A stretch of DNA of 8,386 nucleotides from NCBI GenBank assembly GCA_034189725.1, contig JAXHUK010000111.1, forward strand, positions 1-8,386, in the 5' to 3' direction. The notes under the pieces are model-generated. The model was not told the DNA's origin. It searched no databases and saw nothing but the letters and a program-made list of their open reading frames with translations. Shown one piece after another: positions 1-5,492 of the stretch. The first letter of the stretch is position 1. The number at the start of each line of letters is the position of its first letter. The stretch comes from JAXHUK01 sp034189725 (GTDB lineage: Bacteria; Chloroflexota; Dehalococcoidia; SZUA-161). The translations under genes were made by a program, and so were the position numbers.

Positions 1-1094
1 CCGGCAGCGATGTCACATTCATGTATCTTATGGTCTGTCCACCCGGTGGTTGTTGCATCGCTTGCAGTGATGCGAAGCATATCACCAGCGTTTATATCCA
101 CCTCTGGGATCTCGACGGTGTAGTGATTACCCGCCATCGTTGCGTCCCATGGTCCTCCTCCAGTTGTTACGTTATCAATACTGACAGTAACGCCTACTGC
201 CGGATCGCCACTGTTCTCGAAGACATCACCATTAAAGGTGTAGACCGGGGTGACTATCTCAATGTCGCTGATCCACTTCACCTGGAAACCACCGCACGCC
301 GGATAGAAATCACCTGTTCCCCCGTAGTAGTAATGCCATATATTCGAGGGCAGGTTTTCTACCATGTCCTTGATGCCGAATATGTGTCGCCCCCAGGGAT
401 TGGTCGAAGTATCGGCGAGGAATGTCAAACGCATACCTTCGCTAAAATCCACCCCACATTGAGTGCCAGGAGCCCCAGAGCTGTCTGTCGTGCACCAGCA
501 TACGACACCCGGCCCCAGCGCAGCAGGGGGATCCATGAATATCTCCGCCGGGAACACCTTATTGAACCCGTCGATTGCCTTGACCTTCACCATATCTCCT
601 GCAGAAAGCCCCCCCACAAGGTCGCACAGGTCATTGATGGATGTTCCCTGTATAGCACCGAGGTCTTTGGGCACTGCGCCCTCAGGCCCTCCGCAATTCG
701 TATCCTCCTGGGGATTCCATCGGTCGTACTCTATGCAATATCCGGAAGGGGCGTTTGTAAATGTAACAGCCGTGCCAGGGATAGTGTCCCCTTCGCAAAT
801 TGGTGTATCATTCCAGGTCTCGCCGGGATGCACTACCTGCCACTCTCCTTCGAATACCGGCCCCTGGTAGTAGTAATGTGTCTCATTCCCATCACCATAG
901 ACCGGCATATTGTCTCTCATCCACTCCCAGGTCACGGTTGTTTCATCCACCACTGTGGTTCCATCAAGTGCGTATTTCACCACATGTACCTCTGTCGTGC
1001 CATCAGCCAGTGCCGCGGTAGGAAATACCGCCATAGGAAAAGCCGACACCAGCAGTGCCAGACACAGCATTATCGCTACTATTCTCTTCTTCAA
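1..1094 (-). CDS. Secreted protein with SUOX-like molybdopterin-binding fold (partial, C-terminus outside window)
   Basis: The minus strand is open without a stop from a TTG at 1094 to the window edge (364 codons seen). The TTG is preferred because GAGGTG (1106-1101) sits 6 nt upstream; an in-frame GTG at 1103 would lie inside that site. Residues 1-30 are a typical Sec signal peptide (KKR, hydrophobic core, cleavage after ALA). Residues about 130-282 follow the sulfite-oxidase-type molybdopterin-binding pattern: GTSINDLCDLVGG near 150, then GD-x-VKVKA-x-DG-x-x-K-x-FP, and at the end FQVKWISDIEI, matching the VKW-x-x-x-IE closing strand of that family. Cysteines lie before and within this part, but I cannot tell whether the cofactor-ligating one is present. 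From about 284 a beta-sandwich or carboxypeptidase-regulatory-like domain begins. HYYY occurs twice. The gene lies behind the second candidate cofactor riboswitch and a tungstate/molybdate importer, which fits a molybdenum-related role outside the membrane. A pure adhesion or surface role is the alternative. Confidence 0.72.
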   Translation of the reverse strand, partial: MKKRIVAIMLCLALLVSAFPMAVFPTAALADGTTEVHVVKYALDGTTVVDETTVTWEWMRDNMPVYGDGNETHYYYQGPVFEGEWQVVHPGETWNDTPICEGDTIPGTAVTFTNAPSGYCIEYDRWNPQEDTNCGGPEGAVPKDLGAIQGTSINDLCDLVGGLSAGDMVKVKAIDGFNKVFPAEIFMDPPAALGPGVVCWCTTDSSGAPGTQCGVDFSEGMRLTFLADTSTNPWGRHIFGIKDMVENLPSNIWHYYYGGTGDFYPACGGFQVKWISDIEIVTPVYTFNGDVFENSGDPAVGVTVSIDNVTTGGGPWDATMAGNHYTVEIPEVDINAGDMLRITASDATTTGWTDHKIHECDIAA

Positions 1095-1150
1095 CGCAAG
1101 CACCTCTGAAATTCATTTTCTTCGAGAGATCATTGAGGCAGGCAAATCTT

Positions 1151-1258
1151 TCAGGGAGGATGTATGCATTCATAGAGCGTCCCATTAAATGCCGAAATCA
1201 GACAAACCAGAGACACATCGCATAGGATTATGAACGCACCACAAATTCGCGATTTCAT
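1151..1258 (-). CDS. Short leader ORF behind riboswitch B (35 aa, uncertain)
   Basis: An ATG at 1258 lies 5 nt after the AGGAG at the 3' end of the second leader RNA and opens 35 codons ending in TGA at 1153-1151. The peptide begins MKSRICGAFIILCDVSLVCL and looks like a short hydrophobic or signal-like segment. It stops 56 bases before the secreted-protein start, in another frame, so it does not supply that protein's N-terminus. It may be translated, with the riboswitch acting on its ribosome site, or it may be chance. A similar site-plus-ORF arrangement follows the first leader RNA, which is the main reason to list it. Confidence 0.3.
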   Translation of the reverse strand: MKSRICGAFIILCDVSLVCLISAFNGTLYECIHPP

Positions 1259-1262
1259 ATCC

Positions 1263-1377
1263 TCTCCTTTCCAAACATGGGAGGCACAGGTGTTTCCACC
1301 TATACCCTCGAGACCTTTGCCTACCGGTTGCCTGCCATACCCCAAACAATTGAGGTTTAGGTACAACAACTCGGAGA
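1263..1377 (-). promoter_or_regulatory. Candidate molybdenum-cofactor (Moco/Tuco-type) riboswitch, copy B
   Basis: Reading the minus strand: UCCGA (1375-1371), a 63-nt variable part, GGGU (1307-1304), a 7-bp stem capped by GAAA (1303-1297 paired with 1292-1286), then GCCUCCC...GGAAAGGAG (1285-1264). The last block is identical to that of copy A at 5102-5124. In the variable part ACCUAAAC can pair imperfectly with GUUUGGGGU around a CUCAAUU loop. The CCUCCC/GGAAAGG element, the GNRA loop and the 5' UCCGA agree with my memory of the Moco RNA family, known upstream of molybdate transport and Moco biosynthesis genes. The RNA ends in a ribosome-binding site, so translational control is possible, and no terminator follows it. 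The family name is recalled, not searched. Confidence 0.66.
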
Positions 1378-1501
1378 GTATTACCGTTATGCTACATATT
1401 CGTATTCTGCATCATGTGCAAACAGCTTTATGTCAACTGGGTGCTTGCGCAAGATCACTTATGCTCCATCCGTGTCGCATGCTATATTCAACGTTTTCCC
1501 G

Positions 1502-2593
1502 TTAATAAATGAGCTCCTCAATTAGTGTCGGGAGATTCTCCGGACAGTCACATACCGTTGGTACAATACAGGGCTGACCGTTCTTCACCTCAAGTACGTC
1601 TCTCCCCTCTTCGGAGAGCAGCAGAGCGATGAACTCCGCCGCCAACTCTTCGTTAGGTGCGTTCGTAGTGATGGTTATGCCATAGACGATCGGCTTGCCT
1701 GTTTTTTCGCTGTATTCCGGGGGAGGACCTGGTGTTTTTATGATTTCTATGGAGGCATTCTTGTAGAAGTCCTCGTAGGTTATACCCATTGTCCCGATTT
1801 CACCCGTCTGGGAAAGGTTGATAGCGTCATCGAGTTCGATGAATTCCAGGTCATGCTGGACAGCCACAGAGCTATACTCAAAGGCATAGTCCAGATCACC
1901 GGACTGGAGCAGGGCAATAAGCTCAACCGATTTCGGCCTTACGACCTCTCTTCCCCGGCTAACTCTTCCCCGTTCATGCTCGCTGCCCGGCATGAGAACA
2001 TCGTACAGCCCATCGGCATCAGGGTCTTGAGATACACCGAACGTAGCTGCTTCGTCGTAGTAATACCTCTGCGTTAGTTGAATCACCATGGGTGTTCTAT
2101 AGCCGCAGGGATCGTCATCAGGGTTGCTATGCCCCCATGTCACATCCTCATTGCGCAGAACGTCATACCAGGTTCTGTCGCCGCTTGCTACCTCGTCGGC
2201 ATGAGGAGCACCATCGCGGTAACACAGCACCATCTTATTCCTGGCGAAAGCAATGTTCCAATCAGCGTATCCCGGCTCATAGAGCCTGTCAGGGATAAGC
2301 TTGTAATCAGCAGAGGCAATTATCTCCGGGGGAGCCTCTCCTGCCTCTTCTCTGGTTATCGCCTTGTTTATCATCGTGGCACTCCCACCGGATTCACGCA
2401 GTACATCAACAGTAGGGTGGGTTTTCTCAAACTCCTTCTCCAATTCATCGAAGGGCACCGACAAGCTGCCGGCGTGGTATATCGTCAGCGTCTCCGTCCG
2501 CGCAACCTCTCCCTCACCACAACCAGTCACCATGACTGGAACCATGATCAAAGATAATAGTAATACTATAAGTAGTGCTGCTCTGTTTCTCAT
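1502..2593 (-). CDS. wtpA: Tungstate/molybdate ABC transporter, substrate-binding lipoprotein (WtpA type)
   Basis: This 363-residue protein captures tungstate or molybdate outside the membrane and delivers it to the permease. The N-terminus is a lipoprotein signal peptide with lipobox VTGC, the lipidated residue being C25. Family hallmarks follow in order: YHAGSLSVPF (39-48), SGGSATMI (68-75), ASADYKLIPD (93-102), AFARNKMVL (115-123), the DPCGYR block (161-166), RPKSVELIALLQSGDLDYAFEYSSVA (219-244) and PIVYGITI (301-308). D161 and E224 are plausible equivalents of the acidic oxyanion ligands of archaeal ModA/WtpA; this is inference. Length is normal. The ATG at 2593 has AAAGGAG 8 nt upstream. 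It is the last gene of the transporter run, after the permease, ATPase and Mop genes, an order unlike the usual A-B-C. Motifs favour WtpA over classical ModA, but the substrate cannot be decided from sequence. Confidence 0.93.
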   Translation of the reverse strand: MRNRAALLIVLLLSLIMVPVMVTGCGEGEVARTETLTIYHAGSLSVPFDELEKEFEKTHPTVDVLRESGGSATMINKAITREEAGEAPPEIIASADYKLIPDRLYEPGYADWNIAFARNKMVLCYRDGAPHADEVASGDRTWYDVLRNEDVTWGHSNPDDDPCGYRTPMVIQLTQRYYYDEAATFGVSQDPDADGLYDVLMPGSEHERGRVSRGREVVRPKSVELIALLQSGDLDYAFEYSSVAVQHDLEFIELDDAINLSQTGEIGTMGITYEDFYKNASIEIIKTPGPPPEYSEKTGKPIVYGITITTNAPNEELAAEFIALLLSEEGRDVLEVKNGQPCIVPTVCDCPENLPTLIEELIY

Positions 2594-2608
2594 TGAAACA
2601 GCTCCTTT

Positions 2609-2785
2609 CTAAAAAACATATGTCGCTGAAACCTCAAAGTGGATCTATACATTCAATTTCTCTTTAAGGTTCAATTCCTCGAATGCCTGCCGATTTACAA
2701 GTGTATAACCCAACACCCAACAGTTACCCACCGCATCCCTCAGCACCCCGGCATATTCGGGGAATTCCTCCATGCCCCCTATCAT
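2609..2785 (-). pseudogene. Decayed TOBE-domain relic, duplicate of the ATPase C-terminus
   Basis: Between mop and wtpA the minus strand carries a degenerate copy of the last 31 codons of the ATPase. Aligned without gaps, 2701-2609 matches 3185-3093 at 62 of 93 bases by hand count. The relic reads LVNRQAFEELNLKEKLNV, amber, IHFEVSATYVF, stop; the ATPase reads LVTRQALDELNLRKGVKV, W, ATFKASAIHVF, stop. The conserved Trp codon TGG has become TAG at 2647-2645, and both copies end at the same position. Upstream, AGVLRDAVG probably corresponds to EGTVTDIVD of the TOBE domain, with a few residues lost. ATGs at 2785 and 2773 lack a good ribosome site. A short functional peptide of about 47 residues (2785-2645), or UAG readthrough, cannot be excluded. 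It looks like the remnant of a second ATPase or Mop-like gene. Confidence 0.72.
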
Positions 2786-2833
2786 CCGGGCAAAGATACC
2801 CTGGATGGAAAAACACTTCCCTCCCCCTGGATT

Positions 2834-3037
2834 CTATTTAGAAATCATCACCTCCGTGGCTTTGATCACAGCAGAGACCTTATCTCCCACTGAGATATTC
2901 AGCCGCTCGGCCGAACTCCTGGTTATAGCAGCTACGACCTCATTTTCACCTACCTGAACAACGACCTCAGCCATGACCTCTCCTAACTTGACCTCCTTCA
3001 CTGTTCCTGCCAGCCTGTTACGAGCGCTGAGTTCCAT
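2834..3037 (-). CDS. mop: Molybdenum-pterin-binding (Mop) protein, single TOBE/Mop domain
   Basis: A 67-residue protein made of one Mop domain: SARNRLAGTVKEV at 4-16, a beta core with VVVQV, then AITRSSAERL (37-46), VGDKVSAVIKATEVMI (50-65). Clostridial molybdopterins of this family have about the same length and assemble into oligomers that bind molybdate or tungstate in the cytoplasm, storing or buffering the metal. The ATG at 3037 was chosen because a perfect AGGAGGTG (3051-3044) lies 6 nt upstream; a longer frame from 3076 would run through that site. It lies 55 bases after the ATPase stop on the same strand and surely belongs to the transporter operon. The ATPase itself carries a related TOBE domain at its C-terminus. 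Confidence 0.93.
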   Translation of the reverse strand: MELSARNRLAGTVKEVKLGEVMAEVVVQVGENEVVAAITRSSAERLNISVGDKVSAVIKATEVMISK

Positions 3038-3092
3038 TTCATTCACCTCCTGTTTTATTGAATCAGTGGCAAGCATCGTGCTCCCCGCAATA

Positions 3093-4139
3093 TCAAAAAA
3101 CGTGTATTGCTGAAGCCTTAAATGTTGCCCAGACTTTCACCCCCTTTCTTAAGTTCAATTCGTCCAATGCCTGCCTGGTGACAAGACAAACGAAGTCCGG
3201 AGGAACGCTCACGGTAACGTATGCCACCACTCCTTTGTCAACAATGTCGGTGACGGTACCTTCAAAGGAGTTCCTCGCCGTTGATGCGAGCGGCTCCCTG
3301 GAGATGAATATATCCTCGGGGCGAAGCGAAAGGTGAATCTTACCTCTTAAATCAGTCACCGCCATCAGTTCTACGCTACCAATGTCAACAAGGGCATGGC
3401 CGTTATTAGCGTTGCTGACCTCGCCTGCAAAGATATTTCGGGATAAGGCGAAGCGGGCGACAAACTCTGAGTTCGGTTGTCGCAGTACATCCTCAGGCTT
3501 TCCCACCTGGACTATCCGCCCTTCGTTTAGCACGGCGACACGATGCCCCAGTGCTACAGCCTCCTCGAAATCGTGAGTGACGTGAATAAAAGTCACTTTC
3601 AACCGACGGTGTATATCGGCTAACTCCCGCTGCATTCCTTCCCTCGTTTCCGGGTCCATTGCACTCAACGGCTCATCGAGTAACAGCACCGCAGGCTCAG
3701 TTACCAGCGCCCGGGCCAGAGCTACCTTTTGCTTCTCACCACCGCTCAACGTGGTCGTGTTTCTCTGAAGCAAGTGAGTGATCCCCAGCAGGTCAGCCAT
3801 AGCATCCACCCTGGGCTTGACCTCAGACTTCGGGCATTTCATTGACTTGAGCCCAAAGGCGATGTTTTCCTGCACCGAAAGGTGGGGAAAAAGAACCTGG
3901 TCTTGATAGACAATACAGATACCCCTCTTCTCCGGATTGAGCCTGCTGATATCCCTGCCATTAACCGATACCGTTCCCTCAAGGATCGGATAGAGCCCGG
4001 CGATAGCTTCCAGGAGCACTGTCTTCCCGGCCCCTGTGGGCCCAAGGATTATGAAGTACTCGCCTGTCTCAATATCAAGGGTTATGTTTCGAAGCATGAA
4101 ACTACCCAAATCGACGTTCAGGCCGTTTATTGAGATCAT
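3093..4139 (-). CDS. wtpC: Tungstate/molybdate ABC transporter ATP-binding protein
   Basis: This is a 348-residue ATPase that powers the importer from the cytoplasmic face. Visible motifs: Walker A GPTGAGKT (33-40), Q-loop YQDQ (Q79), signature LSGGEKQKVALARAL (131-145), Walker B VLLLDEP (151-157), D-loop SAMD (159-162) and switch histidine H189 in HVTHD. After the nucleotide-binding domain, SLRPEDIFIS (271-280) and a TOBE domain ending in VWATFKASAIHVF (336-348) form the regulatory C-terminus typical of ModC/WtpC. All catalytic residues are intact and length is normal. The ATG overlaps the permease stop by four bases (ATGA, 4139-4136), indicating translational coupling; a GAGG site lies about 8 nt upstream. 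Its TOBE end is duplicated as a relic at 2609-2701. Relatives in the spermidine/sulfate families are less likely because of the neighbours. Confidence 0.95.
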   Translation of the reverse strand: MISINGLNVDLGSFMLRNITLDIETGEYFIILGPTGAGKTVLLEAIAGLYPILEGTVSVNGRDISRLNPEKRGICIVYQDQVLFPHLSVQENIAFGLKSMKCPKSEVKPRVDAMADLLGITHLLQRNTTTLSGGEKQKVALARALVTEPAVLLLDEPLSAMDPETREGMQRELADIHRRLKVTFIHVTHDFEEAVALGHRVAVLNEGRIVQVGKPEDVLRQPNSEFVARFALSRNIFAGEVSNANNGHALVDIGSVELMAVTDLRGKIHLSLRPEDIFISREPLASTARNSFEGTVTDIVDKGVVAYVTVSVPPDFVCLVTRQALDELNLRKGVKVWATFKASAIHVF

Positions 4140-4969
4140 TCTTTTTCCTCTCTCATGGCAATGGTCCTGAGCGAAATAAACGCGATGAGTGATATCAATA
4201 TCACCAGTACCGCCACCGGTCGAGCATAATCCAGCCCAAATGAGGCGAAGCGGTCAGCGACCAGTATGGGCGCAACTACCGGGTACTCGTTGAGAAAAGG
4301 CACATGATAGGCCAGGATAAGCACAGCGCCAAACTCGCTTAATCCCCTGGCCCACATCATGACCGCGCCCGAGAATATGCTCCTCCAGGCCAGAGGTAAG
4401 GAAATGCGAAAGAACGTCCGCCAGCGTGAGGCTCCCAGGGTTCGGGATACCTTTTCCAGTCTGACATCTACTGCCTTGAAGCCATCCCTCGCCGAGTCAA
4501 TCAAAAAGGGAACACTCACAAACATCATGGCGATAACAACCCCGGCAACGGCATCGACGAATGTTATCCCAACATTGCCAAACAGCTTTCCTACGAAGAA
4601 CTGCCTTCCGAAGACAAAGAGAAGCGCAATACCCGCCGCAGAATGTGGGATGACGATAGGGACATCAATGAGTCCTTCCAACAGTCTCTTACCGCGAAAT
4701 TCGTGCCTCGCCAACAGGTAGGCCAGTGGAACCCCGAGAATCAAACCGATTGCCGTCGCTACCAGGGCAGCCCAAATAGTGAGCAGAATGGATGAGTACA
4801 CCTCCTCTTCAAGCAGTGTATTCCATAGCGTGCCTGGCGATGACGAGGTCGATGTCTTGATTATGGGGGCGAAGATAAAGAACAGGATGAGGAGGCTAAG
4901 CACGATAAATACTATACTCATGCTGTCCAGCCTCACCCGAGATCGAATTTTGGACATGCCTTTATTCAT
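4136..4969 (-). CDS. wtpB: Tungstate/molybdate ABC transporter permease
   Basis: A 277-residue inner-membrane permease. Hydrophobic segments lie at about 17-37, 62-86, 101-121, 138-158, 196-220 and 250-270. The cytoplasmic coupling loop EKVSRTLGASRWRTFFRISLP (172-192) is the EAA motif that docks on the ATPase, and ARGLSEFGAVLI (207-218) is the ModB/WtpB version of the loop that follows. It forms the channel for the oxyanion delivered by the binding lipoprotein. The ATG at 4969 has only a weak GGGAATT upstream, and a second ATG four codons in is possible. The start overlaps the end of a 44-codon leader ORF, so translation may be coupled to it. It is the first full gene after riboswitch A and its terminator, so expression of the run should depend on readthrough there. 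Confidence 0.94.
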   Translation of the reverse strand: MNKGMSKIRSRVRLDSMSIVFIVLSLLILFFIFAPIIKTSTSSSPGTLWNTLLEEEVYSSILLTIWAALVATAIGLILGVPLAYLLARHEFRGKRLLEGLIDVPIVIPHSAAGIALLFVFGRQFFVGKLFGNVGITFVDAVAGVVIAMMFVSVPFLIDSARDGFKAVDVRLEKVSRTLGASRWRTFFRISLPLAWRSIFSGAVMMWARGLSEFGAVLILAYHVPFLNEYPVVAPILVADRFASFGLDYARPVAVLVILISLIAFISLRTIAMREEKE

Positions 4970-5096
4970 GAATTAATTCCCAGAATGTAGTGGGATTCCA
5001 ATCGGGATACTGCGGAGAGCCGAGAGAGAGAATTGAGGCACAAAAAAAATAGCACCTCTTATACGCAGGCGCTATTCTATAAAGAGCAAAAGTCAT
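4962..5096 (-). CDS. Short leader ORF behind riboswitch A (44 aa, uncertain)
   Basis: An ATG at 5096 lies 6 nt after the AGGAG that closes the first leader RNA and opens 44 codons ending in TAA (4964-4962), overlapping the permease ATG at 4969. The peptide (MTFALYRIAPAYKRCYFFCA...) resembles nothing I recognise. The intrinsic terminator at 5042-5076 lies entirely inside it, so a translating ribosome would disturb that hairpin. It could be a genuine leader peptide coupling riboswitch, terminator and permease translation, or an accident of a ribosome-site-like riboswitch end. Confidence 0.35.
   Translation of the reverse strand: MTFALYRIAPAYKRCYFFCASILSLGSPQYPDWNPTTFWELIHE
5042..5076 (-). terminator. 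Rho-independent terminator (attenuator) between riboswitch A and the permease
   Basis: On the minus strand AATAGCGCCT (5076-5067) pairs with AGGTGCTATT (5057-5048): nine Watson-Crick pairs and one G-U, with a 9-nt loop. A run of eight U (5049-5042) follows directly, its first two residues in the stem. It sits 25 nt after the riboswitch core and upstream of the permease start, the place expected of a transcription attenuator. The plus strand has no T-run at this point, so it does not serve the opposite direction. The second leader RNA has no equivalent. Confidence 0.82.
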
Positions 5097-5101
5097 CAGC
5101 T

Positions 5102-5196
5102 TCTCCTTTCCAAACATGGGAGGCAATACCATTTCTAGTATTACCCTGTCGTCCACTCTCCGTGGGTTGACCCTTTAGGAAAAGTGGATCGGAAAG
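5102..5196 (-). promoter_or_regulatory. Candidate molybdenum/tungsten-cofactor riboswitch, copy A
   Basis: Minus strand: UCCGA (5193-5189), a 42-nt variable part, GGGU (5146-5143), a 7-bp stem capped by GAAA (5142-5136 paired with 5131-5125), then GCCUCCC...GGAAAGGAG (5124-5103), a block identical to copy B. The stem sequence differs from copy B at six of seven pairs, yet pairing is kept in both, which is strong evidence for a conserved RNA structure. CCAC-GGAGA-GUGG and UCCAC/GUGGA offer alternative pairings in the variable part. Position upstream of a tungstate/molybdate importer fits the Moco/Tuco RNA family, which senses the reduced-metal cofactor and usually turns genes off. A terminator follows at 5076-5042, so transcriptional control is likely. 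Compared with copy B the variable part is 21 nt shorter. Confidence 0.68.
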
Positions 5197-5216
5197 CTTT
5201 TTATTTACTTATTTAT

Positions 5217-5231
5217 TTTAGTGATACTAAA
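5217..5231. promoter_or_regulatory. Inverted repeat, possible operator in the divergent region
   Basis: TTTAGT-GAT-ACTAAA is a perfect 6-bp inverted repeat with a 3-nt spacer. It lies about 21 bases upstream of riboswitch A, next to an AT-rich tract (5200-5220) where the minus-strand promoter should be. GCTAGC, a 6-bp palindrome, follows at 5235-5240. A dimeric repressor site is plausible but nothing identifies the protein. I could not settle a convincing minus-strand -35/-10 pair here. Confidence 0.3.
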
Positions 5232-5427
5232 CTGGCTAGCGTTCGCTCCGCCATTTACTTTACAATCGCGATCAAGCACCCCGAGAATACAGGGCTTTAC
5301 TGCAAGCCACGATTGGTACTGTCTGAACCAACCCCGAATATACAGCAGTGCCAGTGCTTTTGTCAAGCCCTTTCCAGAATTCACAACGAATATGGGAATT
5401 AGTGTCTCTACTACAATAATATAGCTT

Positions 5428-5457
5428 TCGACAGGTAACCATGCTAAAATTTACTAT
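5428..5457 (+). promoter_or_regulatory. Candidate sigma-70 promoter for the Fe-S/cupin operon
   Basis: TCGACA (5428-5433) and TACTAT (5452-5457) are separated by 18 bases and resemble -35 and -10 hexamers (5/6 and 4/6 to consensus). The -10 lies in a perfect 10-bp palindrome TACTATAGTA (5452-5461), which could be an operator. A start near 5464 would give a leader of about 27 bases, mostly taken up by the hairpin at 5472-5492. Confidence 0.4.
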
Positions 5458-5471
5458 AGTAGCAATCGTGT

Positions 5472-5492
5472 ACGGAAAAGTTGTTTTTCCGT
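5472..5492 (+). promoter_or_regulatory. Perfect hairpin overlapping the GTG start codon
   Basis: ACGGAAAA (5472-5479) pairs perfectly with TTTTCCGT (5485-5492) around the loop GTTGT. The 3' arm contains the first two bases of the proposed GTG start at 5491, and the 5' arm contains the only purine-rich sequence able to act as a ribosome site. Either translation from the GTG is controlled by this fold, or the real start is the ATG at 5512 and the hairpin is a leader or stability element. No U-run follows, so it is not a terminator. Confidence 0.5.

Noticed and set aside
21..1109. Long plus-strand reading frame of 362 codons
   Set aside because: It is antisense to the secreted-protein gene, has low-complexity Cys/His/Arg-rich composition and no family resemblance. 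The minus frame carries a signal peptide and recognisable fold.
1441..1458. Inverted repeat CTTGCGCAAG (1444-1453) extended by GTG/CAC as a terminator after wtpA
   Set aside because: The arms are adjacent with no loop and no U-run follows on the minus strand. It is more likely chance or a binding site.
1378..1501. Perfect minus-strand TTGACA at 1436-1431 as a promoter for riboswitch B
   Set aside because: No acceptable -10 hexamer at 15-19 bases. A promoter may still lie here, but I cannot define it.
2078..2557. Plus-strand reading frame of 159 codons
   Set aside because: It is wholly antisense to wtpA, whose motifs are unmistakable, and shows no ribosome site or domain.
2645..2836. TAG codons at 2836-2834 and 2647-2645 as pyrrolysine making one long Mop-TOBE protein
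   Set aside because: Mop ends at its normal family length at the first TAG, and the segment after it is non-conserved. The second TAG replaces a Trp, which fits decay better.
5232..5427. Short plus-strand frames and scattered small repeats in the intergenic region
   Set aside because: No ribosome site, no family resemblance and no extended structure; nothing supportable found.
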